From Carex sylvatica (taxonomy: Eukaryota > Streptophyta > Magnoliopsida > Poales > Cyperaceae): a stretch of DNA of 58,641 bases. The notes beneath the pieces were generated by a model. It ran no database searches. It was given only the letters and a program-made list of their open reading frames with translations, and was not told the origin of the DNA. The translations under genes and the position numbers were made by a program. The DNA lies in assembly GCA_964058845.1 (NCBI GenBank), contig CAXKVR010000321.1, positions 1-58,641 of the forward strand. Reading direction: 5' to 3'. The stretch's first letter is position 1. Each line of letters starts with the position of its first letter. Shown in pieces: positions 56,085-58,641 of this stretch.

Positions 56085-58641
56085 AACAGTTGAGTTAATG
56101 CAGAAGATACGAATTCGAATTTGAAAGGGCGGGGAAAACGCAGCGGAAGTAAAACCTAGATTTATAAATTACCGCGCAGTTCATGCTTCACGCTCAAAAC
56201 CTTTAATTCTCTTCCTCTTATCCGCTAGGGCTGCTGCCATGGCGAATTCCCAAACAGATTCTAACCAAATTGACCGTCTTTCCAACCTCCCCGTTCAATT
56301 GCTAGTCATAATCCTATCGTTCCTTCCTACTCACATCGCCGCTCGCACCTCCGTCCTCTGTCGCTGCTTCCGCCACCTTTGGGAGGCTTCTCCATCGCTT
56401 GCGTTCATCAGCTACAAGTTTCTTTATTGCTCAAGTTTTATACATGAAAACTTTGTGCCCACATCTGAAAACTTCGTTGCAATGGCCAAACATGTGCTGC
56501 TCTGCCGTGATCCCTCCCACTCCATCCTCAGCTTGCATATTGATGTATGGCACTGTGATCAAAATGCTAAACTGATGGTTTCGTCCTTGCTTGCCAAGGC
56601 CAATCTCCTCAACTTGTGCCACCTCACTCTCGAGGGTTTCTTCTTGTCAGATATCTTACCTATCCTTCCCCTTATCTTTACCATTAACCCTCTCAGGTGC
56701 CTCAAGCTTGACTTCGATAACTACTATGGAGATATTCAAGAACTTAATTTTCCTTCTGAAATCAATTTAACCTGTCTGAGAAGTCTTTCCTTAAGATTAC
56801 CTCAGACTGACCCAGCTGATCTCAACCCATTTATCTCTAAATTGTCTTCCTTGGAAGATTTACATCTTGACATAAGTGGCATGCCTAGGCTCAGCCTTTC
56901 CTCCCAAACAATCAGAAAACTCGAACTAATTGTTACTGATGATGCTGAAAGAAAACTTGATATTGTGGATTTATCACTTCCTTCATTGGAGTTGCTTGTA
57001 TTGGGTATTTCAGACAGATTTGGAAATCTGTCCCACATCCATGCAAACTTTCCTTTGTTGAGAAAAGCTGACATCTACCTCGGATGTATTCATGAGAGAA
57101 ATGTCAATATTGTTTCTGGGTTGCTGAATTGTATTGCACATGTGGAAGAGCTAACTCTGGAATTGAAGGATGACGAGGTCATGCACTTTACCCCTCTTAA
57201 TTTTTTTTTTTTTTTTTTTGTATATGTTAGTTTTCTTTTCTTTATGCACCTCTTGGACTAGTCGATCTTCGAATTAATTAGATATGTGTGTCTGAACCTA
57301 TATGGTGACTGCCTTTGGTATGCATTTAAAGTGGTGTGTTATGATATGTCATATATGCATCTGATACCAGTATGACAACTTTATATGATTACTTGGTAAT
57401 GTACTGTACAATATTAGGTTGATGTTTTACTTGTATATCCTTGACATGTGTGTGATTTTTACAGGATCAGGATTACCCTCTTCCTATCTTGTGGGAATCA
57501 GGAAAAGATGTGCCAATATTTTCTAATTTGAAGCACTTGGATGTGACCCTTTGCTTTCATAAGACGAATTTTGAAGCTGTCACCAGGATGCTCCATAATT
57601 GTCCTGTTCTAAATTCACTGGATCTTTATCATCAGGTGCATAACCTTTTATTTTTTGTAAACTGGTTCTTGATTTTATTAAGTATTTTATGTTTAATTTC
57701 CATTTTTTGTTTGATTCTATAGAAAAGTTTGGAATAAATCTTGAACTTCTTTATTAGATTGAATTGGCCTCTGATATTTTTTATTTATTCATATTACCCT
57801 TGAAACTTTGAGTGGGTTCAATTCTATTAATTTGTTAGTCATTAACTAGTGGTGCTGCAACTTTATTAATTAAGTTACTAATGTGGCATGATTACACCTA
57901 AATAGGAAACAATTAGGTAATGGAACCCATATACTTTATGGTATGTTTGATATGTCAAACCATTAGACAATCAAACAAAATAACCAGAGTACACGTTTGG
58001 TTTTAGACCTATATTTGTTAAGCCCGATTGCTCCTTTTTGTGCTATTGTTAGTTTCTTACTCATGGTTCATGAGGCTTTTACTGTAAAATCTAGCTTAAT
58101 TAAATAAATTGGGGATTCAGAAATCTTTTGCAGTAAATTGCTGATGTATGTCAGGCTTAGAGCATAGTAATTTTTATATTTACTAAATTAGTCATGTTCA
58201 AAACACATATGTGATGTTTTTCTGATGTATGCAAGTCGTAGACCATAGTGTGTTTTTTTCTTTTTATTAGTCGTATTTATATAGCGTCATTTCCTATCAC
58301 ATAGCTGGAAATAGAAGCAAAGTTCATAGTTCATACTATACACAGTCCAGCCCAGAGTTCGTGCTACCAAGGGGATGTGACCAAATTAAATCCTCTTTAG
58401 TTTGTAAAATTACATTGGCCTTGATAGCCTTTGTGTCTTCTCCACTGGACAAAAATGCTAGCTTAGTTCCACTTCGTTTGGAGTTGCTTTACTATGGTTG
58501 AGGGTTTTAGGGGACCAGTAAATTATTTTTATTAGTGATACAAAGGGGCTAGGTTTCTTGCCAATGCATCCTTTTTTCTTGATAGCCTTTCTTACATTTT
58601 GTTTTCTGTTTTAGACTCCCGACTTTGAAAGAGGAAGGAAA
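56085..58641. repeat. Right arm of the large inverted duplication
   Basis: Aligns with the reverse complement of 11971-14795, including 5' flank, coding exons and introns, and runs off the window. See 11971-14795. Confidence 0.85.
56239..58641 (+). CDS. F-box/LRR protein, 3' end outside the window
   Basis: Exon 1, 56239-57177 (313 codons); exon 2, 57465-57635 (57 codons); a third exon probably begins at 58614 (TPDFERGRK) and is cut by the window end. The F-box occupies about 10-50 (IDRLSNLPVQLLVIILSFLP, then ARTSVLCRCFRHLWEASPSL). Leucine-rich stretches follow: ILSLHIDV, NLCHLTLEGF, CLKLDFDN, LRSLSLRL, LEDLHLDI and ELTLEL. Such proteins recruit substrates to SCF ubiquitin ligases. All splice junctions are canonical and phase 0. 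The inverted paralogue at 11971-14640 is broken, so this copy may be the working one. The last exon of the paralogue ends KKYSFKN. A typical FBD domain is not evident in what is visible. Confidence 0.9.

Overview
This window is nuclear DNA of a flowering plant. The genes have GT-AG introns, the intergenic DNA is AT-rich and crowded with transposons, and the families present are plant ones: plant mobile domain (PMD) proteins, MuDR/MULE transposases, F-box/LRR genes, an ATL-type RING-H2 protein, a plant GPX, a papain-like cysteine protease and an exostosin (GT47) relic. I cannot name the species.

Layout. 1-8251 is the inner and right part of a Mutator-like element (MULE-1); its left end lies outside the window. 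It carries a PMD gene (+) converging on a MULE transposase (-). 8252-15382 is intergenic DNA with a decayed F-box/LRR gene (11971-14640, -). 15383-26216 is a complete 10.8-kb MULE (MULE-2) with nearly identical terminal inverted repeats of about 184 bp and flanking CCAAACCA repeats. It has the same plan: a PMD gene (+, 17815-20793), a convergent transposase (-, 22237-25526) and a small lysine-rich ORF between them. The only obvious defect in its transposase is one in-frame TGA. 26225-33450 holds two copies of one local segment; one copy contains at least three transposon insertions whose empty sites survive in the other. 33895-35389 is an intact glutathione peroxidase gene with a possible dual start. 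35400-53400 is mostly short non-autonomous transposons (hAT-like with 8-bp target duplications, MULE-like or foldback with 9-10 bp) around an intact RING-H2 gene (41368), its broken tandem copy (42374), an exostosin pseudogene (44088-45763) and a LINE reverse-transcriptase relic (47560). 53457-54619 is an intact cysteine protease whose TATA box lies just beyond an array of about 472-bp repeats. 56239 to the end is an F-box/LRR gene that reads open as far as it is visible. It is the inverted partner of the decayed copy at 11971-14640.

How it fits together. The two large MULEs are the most interesting part. Each pairs a transposase with a complete PMD gene of about 780 codons. Each has C-terminal RRSTS-type repeats on its transposase, a small KKP-rich ORF between the genes, tandem repeats in putative 5' leader introns, and an array of short palindromes near its end. 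The palindromes differ in sequence between the two elements but sit in the same place. The host genes (GPX, RING, protease, F-box) look functionally unrelated to one another. All splice sites and boundaries were read by eye; no database search was run.
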